Virus record (IMG/VR): IMGVR_UViG_3300048589_000702
Location: 1 to 23,511 of that record
DNA: 23,511 nt
Source of the DNA: a virus
Strand: one strand, 5' to 3'
The notes beneath the pieces were generated by a model. It was given only the letters and a program-made list of their open reading frames with translations, did no database searches and was not told the DNA's origin. Shown here piece after piece: positions 1 to 6,171 of the stretch. A program made the translations under genes and the position numbers. Numbering within the stretch: position 1 is the stretch's first letter; the number at the start of each line of letters is the position of its first letter.

Positions 1-172
1 GGGTTGTGGGTGCGAGCACCAGGTTTCGGCCCGACTCGATTTCCGCGTCGAGCTGCGCAACCTGGTCCTCTGTAAGCGTGTCCGTATCGACCGTGACAGC
101 CGTCGACCGGTTGAACTGGATACCCGCGCGACGAAACGTCGGGGCGATCGAGCGGATGCTGAACTTTGCCAT
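1..172 (-). CDS. FluMu N-terminal-type phage protein (partial, C-terminus off the left edge)
   Basis: This leftward gene starts at the ATG at 172-170 and runs open to the window edge, giving 57 residues that begin MAKFSIRSIAPTFRRAGIQF. The pattern of a short beta-like start, an FRRAG motif, a TVDTDTLTEDQVAQL stretch and then a LVL segment matches, from memory, the FluMu N-terminal domain family found just after the major capsid gene in Mu-like phages. Its exact role is unknown; its place in the late head/tail operon suggests a virion or assembly protein. It follows the gpT gene by 91 bases on the same strand, which is the usual Mu order. The fragment is too short to judge the rest of the protein. 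Confidence 0.72.
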   Translation of the reverse strand, partial: MAKFSIRSIAPTFRRAGIQFNRSTAVTVDTDTLTEDQVAQLDAEIESGRNLVLAPTT

Positions 173-217
173 GACTGCGTCGCCTGTGGTTCTGATGCGG
201 CCGGTGTCTTGAAGCGA

Positions 218-235
218 CCGGGCCTTGCAGCCCGG
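218..235. terminator. Short GC-rich hairpin between gpT and the next late gene
   Basis: Six-base perfect arms CCGGGC and GCCCGG enclose a six-base loop in the 91-base gap downstream of the gpT stop codon. No run of T follows on either strand, so it is a poor intrinsic terminator. It may attenuate transcription or protect the 3' end of the abundant capsid message, but it could also be chance in GC-rich DNA. Confidence 0.25.
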
Positions 236-263
236 CCTGTGGCGTCAGTGCGCCGTCGGGTGA

Positions 264-1160
264 CTACAGGTGACGCGCGATGTGCAGCTTCAGCGCGTTG
301 TTCATGATGTTGTCGGCGCCGTTGGCGAGCCGCGTGGTGTTCAGCAGCTCCTTGGCCTTCCACTCCAGCGTGGACGGCACCACCAGGTGGGTGGCCCGCA
401 GCGCAAGCTTCTTGCCGTAGTCACCGGTGCGCGCGTTGAGCGCCGTCAGCGCGGCCTGCAGGTTGGTCGCGTCGAGCGTCTTGCGCGAGCCGTAGGCCAG
501 CTGCCAGAGGGCAAAGCCGGCGTTGCAGCGCGAGTCCACCCCGTAGACGAAGGTCTTCGCGTTGAAGACGTTGTCGTCCGTCTCTGCCGTCTTGGCCACG
601 AACTGCGGCCGCTTGCGGTCCTGGAAGATCAGCGGCTTGATGACCTGCGAGCAGTCCATGATGTACCAGGGCGTACCCGAGCCGGAGTTGTTGTCCCAGT
701 TGGCCTGCGACTGAGCGACACCCTCTTCATCGAGCACCGGATGATCGGTGTCGAAGAAGTTCTGGCCGTCGTAGCACAGCGTGCTGGCCCCGGCGGCGAG
801 CAGGCCATAGACCAGCTCATCCGGGTGCGATGCAGCCGACTGACCGAGGCCGGACATCAGCGGCGTGTAGATGCCGAGGTTGTCGTCCTCGATGTCGTCG
901 CGGTCGACGCCCACGGTCAACTCGAACGGCTTGTTGCGGATCGAGTAGCCGTGCGACTTGATGCCGTGCACCACGCGGTCGCCAAGCCACTCGCGCATGC
1001 GCGGCAGATCGCCCAGCCAGCCGTATTCGTTGCTGCGGGTGGTGCTGGGCACCGTCGAGGCGATCTCGCCGAAGGTCGGCTGCGCCTGGTTGAGACCCGC
1101 CCCGAACGCGGCGCTGAACGCGACCATGAGCGAGGAGAGATTCGCGTGATTGATGTGCAT
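264..1160 (-). CDS. T: Major capsid protein, Mu gpT-like
   Basis: The 298-residue product has the hallmarks of the Mu gpT major head subunit family: an N-terminal segment MHINHANLSSLMVAFSAAF, a PSTTRSNEYGWLGDLPRMREW block near residue 40, the NKPFELTVGVDRDDIEDDNLG block near residue 77, and the GQNFFDTDHPV block near residue 135. It forms the icosahedral shell after cleavage of the scaffold by protease I. The ATG has a GGAG six bases upstream. It lies downstream of the protease/scaffold and decoration genes on the same strand, as in Mu. What is odd is the strand: in Mu this gene follows gpG in the same rightward operon, whereas here it is on the opposite side of the repressor and transcribed leftward. 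Family call is confident. Confidence 0.95.
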   Translation of the reverse strand: MHINHANLSSLMVAFSAAFGAGLNQAQPTFGEIASTVPSTTRSNEYGWLGDLPRMREWLGDRVVHGIKSHGYSIRNKPFELTVGVDRDDIEDDNLGIYTPLMSGLGQSAASHPDELVYGLLAAGASTLCYDGQNFFDTDHPVLDEEGVAQSQANWDNNSGSGTPWYIMDCSQVIKPLIFQDRKRPQFVAKTAETDDNVFNAKTFVYGVDSRCNAGFALWQLAYGSRKTLDATNLQAALTALNARTGDYGKKLALRATHLVVPSTLEWKAKELLNTTRLANGADNIMNNALKLHIARHL

Positions 1161-1250
1161 GGAGTGCTCCGGGTAGTCGAGGTCGGTGTGGTTTGCGATG
1201 GCTGCCGGGCGGGTGGGCCCGGCGTGCCTTGGAACGGTTCGCTGCGGCCG

Positions 1251-1700
1251 TTAGCCCGGCTCGCCCTGGATGCCCTGCGGGCCGACCGAGCCGGGGCTCA
1301 CGTCCACCCAGACGCCCTGGGCGTCGACGTCGACGATGGCGCCTGCGACCTCGCGGGCGCCGCTGTCATCGGTCAGTGCAACCGTCTCGTCGTCGACGAT
1401 GTAGGCCGGCTGGCCGATGTGCGCGATGGTGATGAGGTCGGCATCGGCGCTGTTGTTGAAGCGGCCGGTGGCGAACACGACCTCAACGCGCTCGGCGCCC
1501 GCCAGACCGGCGTTCACGACCGTCTCATTGGCAATGCCAACGGCGCGACCGCTCGATGCGGTGCCGGCTGGCACCGCGCCGGTGCCGGTTGCGAGGACGG
1601 ACACGAGACTGCCCGCGTAGATCGTGGTGGCGGCGGCGACAGGCAGCGAGCTGAGCCGATTGGGACGGCGCAGGGTGTTGCGTGCTGAGGTCAAGGGCAT
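1251..1700 (-). CDS. Head decoration / capsid cement-like protein
   Basis: The 149-residue product reads as a small beta-rich structural protein: YAGSLVSVLATGTGAVPAG, a GRAVGIANETV segment, then a GRFNNSADAD and IGQPAYIVDDETVAL block followed by AGAIVDVDAQGVWV. This pattern is common in proteins encoded between protease I and gpT in transposable phages, where they are thought to bind the outside of the capsid. The last residues form a few Gly-x-y triplets (GSVGPQGIQGEPG), a tiny collagen-like tail. An AGGA lies about seven bases before the ATG. It sits 38 bases after the protease gene and 90 bases before gpT in a leftward operon. The role is inferred from context and fold pattern, not from catalytic residues. 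Confidence 0.75.
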   Translation of the reverse strand: MPLTSARNTLRRPNRLSSLPVAAATTIYAGSLVSVLATGTGAVPAGTASSGRAVGIANETVVNAGLAGAERVEVVFATGRFNNSADADLITIAHIGQPAYIVDDETVALTDDSGAREVAGAIVDVDAQGVWVDVSPGSVGPQGIQGEPG

Positions 1701-1738
1701 CGGAGGTTCCTGGCAGTGTCGGGGCTTGGTGCAGTGAG

Positions 1739-2713
1739 TCAGGCGGTCGCGCGGGCCTTGCGCGACGCGATGAACTGCTCGGACGTGATGCCCATCAGTT
1801 CACACACACGCTTCTCGTCGGCGTTGAGCGCCGTGTTGCTGGCGTCGGCCTTCTTCTTGTCCAGGTCGGTGTCCGGCGCGATGACCGGCGCCGCGCCCAC
1901 GAACTTCTGGAAGCGCTCCAGCCCGGCCTGGTCGCTGCAGCTGGCGCGGTGGTAGTCGACTGCGCCTGGCGAAATCTTGCCGGCCTTGGTGGCGGCATCG
2001 ATGGCGGCGTCGACCGCCGCCTTGTGCGCATCGGCATCGCGCTTGACGAGCTGCTGCTCGGCGTTGTTGGCGCGAGCGACGACGGCGTCGTAGTCCGAGC
2101 GCGGCACGAAGCGGTCCAGCGACGGCTGTTGCGAGTTCGAGGCCGTGGCCAGATCGCCCTTGAGCTTGGCGATGGCGGTGACGCCTTCGTCTTCGGTGGC
2201 CGTGGCGGCAAGACCGAGGGCAGCGCAGATGGCGGCAGCAAGTTTCATCGGGGACTCCTGGTTGAGTGCCTGCAGGTGCAGGTTGGGTTTGTTCGTCAAG
2301 CCGACCGAGACCAGGCGCGCGATGCGCCCGCTCTGCGGGTCGTAGTCGAAGACCGGGCTGAGGTAGCGGTACTCGTTCGCCTCAAGCTCATTGCGGCCGC
2401 GCGGCGTCCACAGCGCGGGAGCCCACAGCGAGCCGTCGGCGCGAACTTCGAGCGTCTTGAGCCACCCGGCGGCTGGCGACTCGTCGCCCTTGGGCGCGCG
2501 CAGCTCGGTGGAGTGGTTGCGATCGATGACGATGTCGACGGCGCGCTCTGCGTGAGCGGCAAGCACGGACTGCTGCGCGTCGGCATCCCAGACCCAGTTG
2601 CGGCCATCGCGACCGCGAACGATCCCGAACGCATCCGGCGCCGGGATCAGCTGCACCTTGTCAGGCGCAGAGCCGGTGGGTAGTTCGAAGCAGAGGGCGA
2701 GGCGGCGGGGCAT
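1739..2713 (-). CDS. I: Mu gpI-like head maturation protease with C-terminal scaffold
   Basis: The 324-residue product begins with a protease-like part, including RGRDGRNWVWDADAQQSV near residue 35, VDIVIDRNHSTELRAPKGD near 60 (the likely active-site region, with DRNH), AAGWLKTLEV, GSLWAPALWTPRGRNEL and EYRYLSPVFDYD near 117. This is the Mu gpI / phage protease family pattern. The C-terminal half is Ala/Lys/Asp-rich and helical, as expected for the scaffold that is removed during head maturation; it contains PMKLAAAICAALG near residue 153, an in-frame Met where a separate scaffold product could start, as in Mu where Z is the in-frame 3' part of I. It is the first gene of the leftward late operon. 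No clear Shine-Dalgarno precedes the ATG, which lies inside a predicted hairpin. Confidence 0.92.
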   Translation of the reverse strand: MPRRLALCFELPTGSAPDKVQLIPAPDAFGIVRGRDGRNWVWDADAQQSVLAAHAERAVDIVIDRNHSTELRAPKGDESPAAGWLKTLEVRADGSLWAPALWTPRGRNELEANEYRYLSPVFDYDPQSGRIARLVSVGLTNKPNLHLQALNQESPMKLAAAICAALGLAATATEDEGVTAIAKLKGDLATASNSQQPSLDRFVPRSDYDAVVARANNAEQQLVKRDADAHKAAVDAAIDAATKAGKISPGAVDYHRASCSDQAGLERFQKFVGAAPVIAPDTDLDKKKADASNTALNADEKRVCELMGITSEQFIASRKARATA

Positions 2714-2736
2714 GGGCGACGATGGTCGAGCCCATG
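2711..2736 (-). promoter_or_regulatory. Hairpin enclosing the start codon of the protease gene
   Basis: CATGGGC at 2711-2717 and GCCCATG at 2730-2736 are perfect seven-base inverted repeats, with a further GAC/GTC pairing inside. In leftward mRNA the AUG of the protease gene is the last part of the 3' arm, so initiation would be hidden unless the helix is opened. No ribosome-binding site is visible upstream. If transcription starts very close to the ATG instead, the 5' arm would not be present and the mRNA would be almost leaderless. Confidence 0.45.
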
Positions 2737-2749
2737 CGCCCGCGGCGGT

Positions 2750-2766
2750 GTATCACCGCGGTGAGT
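2750..2766 (-). promoter_or_regulatory. Candidate late activator (Mor-type) binding dyad of the leftward late operon
   Basis: Read leftward the site is ACTCACCGCGGTGATAC, containing the perfect 12-base palindrome TCACCGCGGTGA at 2753-2764. A site differing at only 2 of 17 positions lies upstream of the holin gene at 15024-15040 in the same orientation relative to the genes it precedes. Similarity continues into an ACC-x-CCGCG block just downstream in both. A Mor-type activator is encoded at 13587. The dyad centre is about 45 bases from the protease ATG. No convincing -10 element was found. Confidence 0.6.
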
Positions 2767-2785
2767 CAATCAAACGAGGCCAGGC

Positions 2786-2813
2786 GATGAAAATGGCGCG
2801 GCTAGCCGCGCCA
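2786..2813 (-). terminator. Leftward intrinsic terminator after the immunity operon
   Basis: Positions 2794-2813 are a perfect 20-base palindrome (arms TGGCGCGG / CCGCGCCA around CTAG). Read leftward it is followed immediately by TTTTC, the form of a rho-independent terminator. It would stop transcripts coming from the repressor and zinc-ribbon genes before they enter the late operon that begins at 2713, so that the late genes depend on their own promoter. No T-run follows on the plus strand. Confidence 0.6.
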
Positions 2814-2877
2814 CTATCGAGCACCAGGAGGACGCCATGTGAACCACCCTGATGGACCGCGTATGTCACAAGAGATG

Positions 2878-2899
2878 ACGCCCGGCAGGTGCCGGGCGT
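2878..2899. terminator. Strong 10-bp GC hairpin, possible rightward terminator
   Basis: ACGCCCGGCA and TGCCGGGCGT are perfect inverted ten-base arms around a GG loop. On the plus strand TTGCGCTTTT follows, a weak, interrupted T-run, so rightward termination is the better reading, although no gene runs rightward into it from the left. On the minus strand no T-run follows. It may be a relic of an inserted segment or a barrier to read-through in either direction. Confidence 0.4.
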
Positions 2900-2951
2900 T
2901 GCGCTTTTCGGCGTATCGGCTGGCTCAGCAGGCGACCAGGCAGATCAAACC

Positions 2952-2971
2952 CGCGTGCAAACGCGTGCAAA
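2952..2971. repeat. Tandem ten-base direct repeat
   Basis: CGCGTGCAAA occurs twice in immediate succession. The ten-base period places both copies on the same face of the helix, which would suit a DNA-binding protein, but with only two copies the function is unknown. It lies in non-coding DNA between the zinc-ribbon gene end at 3060 and the hairpin at 2878. Confidence 0.5.
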
Positions 2972-3059
2972 GGGCTCTCGCTGCGAAACCTGCCAGCACT
3001 CACGCCCCATCGCAGCGCTCAGGGACGGCACGGGGCGCAGAGCGCGGGAGGTTTGCAGC

Positions 3060-3302
3060 TCAGTCAGCAACCCAGATGTGCATCGCGTTGCAGTCGTAAA
3101 CACTGCATTGCCCACGTCGCTCGGCTGGACGCGAGCGCAGCGACCGGCGCTCTTCGATCTGCGATTGACTGTGCCGACACGTCGCGTCGATCAGCGCCCC
3201 ACCACAGCGGCGACATCGATCCGGCAAAGGCGGGTCGCGAGAGTTTGTGGTGACAGCGCAAGCGACACATCGAGCGCTGTAGTAGATCGGCTGCCAAGGC
3301 AC
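3060..3302 (-). CDS. Small zinc-ribbon-like protein next to the immunity region
   Basis: The 80-residue product has a CVAC pair near residue 12 and a CRRCGG pair near residue 30, followed by two more scattered cysteines, consistent with a small zinc-binding protein. The GTG start at 3302 is preceded by AGGTGATCTA, a good ribosome-binding site, and comes only 28 bases after the stop of the upstream zinc-ribbon gene on the same strand, which supports it as a real second gene of the repressor operon. Phage Mu encodes a small zinc-finger translational regulator, Com, which has a similar CxxC...CxRC plan; the likeness here is only to that plan and no orthology is claimed. It could also be a nucleic-acid-binding or lysogenic-conversion protein. 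Confidence 0.5.
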   Translation of the reverse strand: MPWQPIYYSARCVACAVTTNSRDPPLPDRCRRCGGALIDATCRHSQSQIEERRSLRSRPAERRGQCSVYDCNAMHIWVAD

Positions 3303-3330
3303 TAGATCACCTGCCTGCCAGCAACCGGCC

Positions 3331-3756
3331 TCATTGCTTGCCCGCCTTCCATGAGTACCCGCACTTCATGCAGGTGATGTCCACTTTGGTGGAACCAATA
3401 AAGCCACCCAGCAGCCCAACTCCACCAATCAGAACGCCACCGACAATTGCTTTACCCAGACCAAATCCTGCCTTGTTCGCAGCAAGATCGACTGAGCTGC
3501 ACTTTGGACAGCAGAGCGTTGGCGAAGGCGCAGCACTGCCATCTGAACTTGGTGGCACTTCCCCCTGTGCTGGGTGAAGAACTGATTGGTAGGCCTCAGT
3601 GAACTCCTGCTTCTGAAGCTCTCCAACTCGCGACTTGGCGGCGAGAAACTCAAGCTTGAGCGACTCCTCAAGGTCGACAAGCTCGCTGCTCGTCAGCAGA
3701 CCAGCCGCGGCAATCTCTCTAACGTGACGTGTTGCCAGGTCTGTTGCTTCTCTCAT
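3331..3756 (-). CDS. Zinc-ribbon protein with embedded glycine-rich membrane-like segment
   Basis: The 141-residue product has an N-terminal helical, charged region (residues 1-60), a Pro/Ser linker, then a split zinc ribbon: CCPKC at 82-86 and CMKCGYSW at 129-136. The two cysteine pairs flank a hydrophobic, glycine-rich stretch from about residue 97 to 120 with GxxxG-type spacing (GLGKAIVGGVLIGGVGLLGG), which could enter or span the membrane. Proteins with a ribbon interrupted by a Gly-rich hydrophobic hairpin are scattered in bacteria and phages, function unknown. AGGTGA precedes the ATG. It lies 36 bases downstream of the repressor on the same strand, the usual place for genes expressed in the lysogen, so superinfection exclusion or another lysogenic trait is plausible. 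GC content looks lower than in the structural genes. Confidence 0.72.
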   Translation of the reverse strand: MREATDLATRHVREIAAAGLLTSSELVDLEESLKLEFLAAKSRVGELQKQEFTEAYQSVLHPAQGEVPPSSDGSAAPSPTLCCPKCSSVDLAANKAGFGLGKAIVGGVLIGGVGLLGGFIGSTKVDITCMKCGYSWKAGKQ

Positions 3757-3792
3757 GTCGTCACCTGAATGGTGTTGTCTCTGAGGTGATGG

Positions 3793-4263
3793 TCAGCTCG
3801 CTTTGTTGCCTTCGCCGCCATCTGTCGTGGCCAGCGAGTCTCCAAAAATGCGAGCCGCCAACTGCTCGATGAGCAAGAAGTCGGGCTCCGCACAAAGGGC
3901 GAGCCTGCTACTCAGCACCTTCAGCCTTTGGCGACGTTGCGCAGTGTGCTTCGCCTTCCTCGCCATTGTAGTGAGAAGCAGGTCATGCATCGGCCCCCTG
4001 CCTCCAGGCTCGCGGATGCCTGCCTCCGAAATCATGTGCTCGTCTTCACGCTCAGCGCCGGGCAGTGAAGCCTCGCCCGTGAGGATGTAGAGAACGTCAA
4101 GCCCCGCCGATGCCGCCTTGGCCAGCACCTCGCCTCCGGGCACCGCCAGGTCTCTCTCGTACTTTCCCCACATTTCCCGAGAGACGCCGCAGAGCTGAGC
4201 CAGCTCGGCCTGACTGCGCCCAGCGCTCTTTCGCTGCTCACTGAGGCGAGAACCAAAGTTCAC
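3793..4263 (-). CDS. c: Phage repressor, XRE/Cro-C1-type helix-turn-helix
   Basis: The product, 156 residues from the chosen start, opens with an XRE-type DNA-binding domain: RLSEQRKSAGRSQAELAQL then CGVSREMWGKYERD, covering about residues 5-45, followed by VLAKAASAGLDVLYILTG, the typical end of the domain. The remaining 100 residues are helical, with no S24 autocleavage peptidase motif, so induction by RecA-stimulated self-cleavage is unlikely. I chose the GTG at 4263 because AAGGGG lies seven bases upstream; an in-frame TTG at 4281 has no such site. It is divergent from the early operon, 79 bases away, with matching operator-like dyads in between and over its own start. This is the expected position for the lysogeny repressor controlling both directions. 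Confidence 0.88.
   Translation of the reverse strand: MNFGSRLSEQRKSAGRSQAELAQLCGVSREMWGKYERDLAVPGGEVLAKAASAGLDVLYILTGEASLPGAEREDEHMISEAGIREPGGRGPMHDLLLTTMARKAKHTAQRRQRLKVLSSRLALCAEPDFLLIEQLAARIFGDSLATTDGGEGNKAS
4248..4263. promoter_or_regulatory. Operator O1 candidate (repressor/Ner site)
   Basis: GAGAA-CCAAAG-TTCAC overlaps the first codons of the repressor gene. It matches the site at 4283-4298 in the left arm, in three of four central A/G bases (AAAG) and in four of five right-arm bases. Centre-to-centre distance between the two is 35 bases. Binding here would allow self-repression of the repressor gene. Confidence 0.5.
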
Positions 4264-4274
4264 CTCAACGCCCC

Positions 4275-4303
4275 TTGACAAAGAGAATTAAAGTTCTCAC
4301 GAT
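4275..4303 (+). promoter_or_regulatory. Candidate early promoter
   Basis: A perfect TTGACA at 4275-4280 is followed, 17 bases later, by CACGAT at 4298-4303, a weak -10 match. The operator-like dyad GAGAA-N6-TTCTC at 4283-4298 fills the spacer, which would allow simple repression by the adjacent XRE protein. This would drive the operon beginning with the Ner-like gene at 4343. Confidence 0.5.
4283..4298. promoter_or_regulatory. Operator O2 candidate within the early promoter
   Basis: GAGAA-TTAAAG-TTCTC has perfect five-base arms around a six-base A/T-rich centre and lies exactly between the -35 and -10 elements of the early promoter. A near copy is at 4248-4263. The arrangement fits a dimeric helix-turn-helix repressor. 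Confidence 0.55.
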
Positions 4304-4342
4304 GTGCCTTAGGTCCGAACACAAGTAACAAAGGATACAACC

Positions 4343-4561
4343 ATGAAGGATGCCTTAGCGCCCTGCCCCGAGTTGGTTCGCAAAGTCCGCGCCAACTTCG
4401 TGCTTCAGGGAACGACTCTCGGCCGTTGGTGCAGAGAGAACGGGATACCGCGACAGAACGCCAGGGACACCTTGCTTGGCGGTTGGGACGGCCCAAAGGG
4501 TCGCGAGCTTCGGGCGAAGATCCTCAAGGCCGCCGGCCTGGTCGCAAAGGCGGCCGCATGA
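4343..4561 (+). CDS. Ner-like early DNA-binding regulator
   Basis: The 72-residue product is basic and contains a helix-turn-helix-like segment around residues 24-46 (TTLGRWCRENGIPRQNARDTL) followed by GGWDGPKGRELRAKILKAAGL. The small size, the W-x-x-x-x-G-x-E/R-like tail and the place as first gene of the early operon, divergent from the repressor, fit the Ner role: a Cro-like negative regulator of the early and repressor promoters. AAGGA lies seven bases before the ATG. The next gene overlaps its stop by four bases. Sequence identity to Mu Ner is not obvious, so the name is by position and general form; it could equally be a Cox/excision-type regulator. Confidence 0.65.
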   Translation: MKDALAPCPELVRKVRANFVLQGTTLGRWCRENGIPRQNARDTLLGGWDGPKGRELRAKILKAAGLVAKAAA

Positions 4562-4893
4562 GCTGCCAAACCAAACCCAATGCCGACCGTGATGCCAGCA
4601 AGGCCGCAGTGGCTCATGCCTTTGCGCTCATCTACGCGCTCGCAGGCAACACCTTTGATGGGTTGCGCAACGCGCAGATTGCCGAGGCCGTAGGCGAGTC
4701 CCAGCCAACCACCTTTCGCCGCCTGCAAGCGTTGGAAGCGACCGGAATCGTGGAGCGCATCCCAGGCCGCGACGAACGCTGGCGGCTATCGCCGCGCCTC
4801 GTGCAGATCGCCATCGCGCACCAGCAGGAACTAGCTCGCCTGAACCAGCGAGTCGACGACTTCACCAACCGCTACAGCCGTAGCCCGAACTGA
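4558..4893 (+). CDS. Winged-helix DNA-binding protein (IclR-like fold)
   Basis: The 111-residue product starts at the ATG overlapping the previous stop (ATGA). It has a clear winged helix-turn-helix: FALIYALAGNTFDGLRNAQIAEAVG then SQPTTFRRLQALEATGIVERI and a wing ending ERWRLSPRLVQIA, covering about residues 15-85. The layout resembles the N-terminal DNA-binding domain of IclR-type regulators, without their ligand domain. The tail is a short charged helix. Small winged-helix proteins of this kind are common in the early operons of Mu-like phages and may tune early transcription. An upstream in-frame extension into the Ner-like gene is possible but has no ribosome-binding site reason to prefer it. 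Confidence 0.75.
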   Translation: MSCQTKPNADRDASKAAVAHAFALIYALAGNTFDGLRNAQIAEAVGESQPTTFRRLQALEATGIVERIPGRDERWRLSPRLVQIAIAHQQELARLNQRVDDFTNRYSRSPN

Positions 4894-4901
4894 GGACCCC
4901 C

Positions 4902-5279
4902 ATGAAATTCGATTTGACCGCCACCACCAATCAAATACGCGAGCAGCTGAAGGCAGCACTCAATCGTGACGTGAACGGCTGCGTCCACAGGAACGCATAC
5001 CAGACCGCACTGGCGGCCACTACGGGAATCCCCGGCCGTCAGGTCACGATTGCCTATGTCCTTGGCATCACAGCGGGCGTGGAGTTCGACGTGCATGACA
5101 CGGTCCCGTCGGGCTCGATCTTCAATCCCGGCACCCGCGAGGCGGATGACTACGCGTCAGGAATCAAGGACGCGCTGTTGATTGCGGCGGAATATCAACG
5201 CGTGATGCCGAGTGCGCCGGACGCGCTCAGCGTGTTTTTTGAAAGTCACCGCGCGCAGAAGATCGAGGCGACCCGCTGA
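4902..5279 (+). CDS. Early-operon protein of unknown function
   Basis: The 125-residue product begins MKFDLTATTNQIREQLKAAL and contains an ITAGVEFDVHDT segment and a C-terminal helical part ending ESHRAQKIEATR. I recognise no domain. A possible AGGA lies before the ATG (AGGACCCCCATG), and the stop overlaps the next start by one base, showing that it is translated as part of the early operon. Composition and codon use match the operon. No signal peptide or membrane segment is visible. Confidence 0.7.
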   Translation: MKFDLTATTNQIREQLKAALNRDVNGCVHRNAYQTALAATTGIPGRQVTIAYVLGITAGVEFDVHDTVPSGSIFNPGTREADDYASGIKDALLIAAEYQRVMPSAPDALSVFFESHRAQKIEATR

Positions 5280-6169
5280 TGGCCGCCCGTAAGTTGCCGC
5301 CTGCAGCGCCAGGCACCGACGTTCAGATCGTCAGCAAGACCCCGGCCGAGATCGCAGCGCGGGAAGTGCTTTGGCGCGACGCGACGGAAGAGCAGCTAAC
5401 CCGCGCCCAGTCACTGGCAGAAACACTAGGTTACGACCAAGAGCTGAGCCTCCCGGCATTGACTGATCGCGTCCACTTTTACGCGCGCCGCACAGCAGAG
5501 GATCTCTTGGAAATGGGCAGAGCCCTGCTCCTGATCAAGGAGCTGGTGCCGCATGGAGGGTTCGGCGAGTACTTGGCGAGCGTTGGCTTTCGTTCGCGGG
5601 CCGCACAGAAGTTCATGCAGGCGGCCGAGTTTGCTGCCAAAAGCGCCGTAGCGGCGCATTTGATGGGGCGAATCAAGAGCCCGAGCGTCGTCTTCGAGTT
5701 CATTTCTGTGGACGACGAAGTCTTAGAAGAGTTCGGGGAGATGGATGACATTGAACGCATGAGCGCGCCCGAGGTAAGGCGGCGCCTGCGAGATCTGCGC
5801 GCCGACCTCGACGCCAAAGACAGCCGCATCGCCAAGCGCGAGCAGGAAGTCCAGCAGCTGACATCGCAGCTGCGCAAGGTGAAGGGCGAGCGCGCCAAGG
5901 CGACGCCAGACCAGAAAGCGTCCGACCGACGCACCCAGTGCCAGATCGCAGCGATGCAGGTGAAGGCTGACCTGGTGTCCACCGGCGGGGAGACCCGCAG
6001 CCTGCGCAGCTCGATCATCGAGCTGGTCGAGCTTGGCGGCGTCGACCATCACGACTTCCTCGCTGGACTGATTGGCGAGCTGCTCAAGAGCATCCGCGTG
6101 CTGCGCGACGAGTTCGATCTGCCGATCGTCAACGACCACGGCGACCCCGAGTGGATGAAGGGCATCTGA
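5279..6169 (+). CDS. DUF3102-like protein with central coiled coil
   Basis: The 296-residue product carries, at about residues 65-115, the pattern RRTAEDLLEMGRALLLIKE, then PHGGFGEYLASVGFRSRAAQKFMQAAEF, which matches the DUF3102 type: a helix with a G-x-x-L-x-x-I/V-K-E motif, H-G-x-F, and a helix-turn-helix-like end. Residues 160-210 are strongly charged and heptad-like (RRRLRDLRADLDAKDSRIAK and following), a likely coiled coil. Proteins of this type in phages and plasmids are suspected DNA-binding or partition-related proteins, function unproven. It overlaps the preceding stop by one base and ends two bases before the next start, in the early operon upstream of the transposase. Confidence 0.75.
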   Translation: MAARKLPPAAPGTDVQIVSKTPAEIAAREVLWRDATEEQLTRAQSLAETLGYDQELSLPALTDRVHFYARRTAEDLLEMGRALLLIKELVPHGGFGEYLASVGFRSRAAQKFMQAAEFAAKSAVAAHLMGRIKSPSVVFEFISVDDEVLEEFGEMDDIERMSAPEVRRRLRDLRADLDAKDSRIAKREQEVQQLTSQLRKVKGERAKATPDQKASDRRTQCQIAAMQVKADLVSTGGETRSLRSSIIELVELGGVDHHDFLAGLIGELLKSIRVLRDEFDLPIVNDHGDPEWMKGI

Positions 6170-6171
6170 CG

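Larger units (their letters stand above)
2714..3059. other. Intergenic control region without a convincing gene
   Basis: This 346-base stretch holds the late dyad (2750-2766), the leftward terminator (2786-2813), a second strong hairpin (2878-2899) and a tandem ten-base repeat (2952-2971). The open frames across it on the plus strand lack good ribosome-binding sites, recognisable domains and a plausible operon, and are treated as chance frames. It separates the lysogeny genes from the leftward late operon. Confidence 0.6.

Noticed and set aside
417-431. TCACCGGTGCG within the gpT gene considered as a third activator dyad
   Set aside because: The arms are spaced differently (no central two-base gap) and the flanking ACTC and WAC bases are missing; it is within coding DNA.
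270-1688. A 472-codon open frame on the plus strand opposite the capsid gene
   Set aside because: The opposite strand encodes a clear gpT and decoration protein; the plus-strand translation is Arg/Val/Gly-rich with no recognisable motif.
2839-3305. Plus-strand frames of 86 and 138 codons in the control region
   Set aside because: They start within or near the strong hairpin at 2878-2899, lack ribosome-binding sites and motifs, and the second runs antisense to the better supported zinc-ribbon gene.
3764-3780. TCACC-TGAAT-GGTGT upstream of the zinc-ribbon gene considered as another activator site
   Set aside because: The arms are similar but the centre is five bases instead of two, so a protein bound to the late dyads would not fit.
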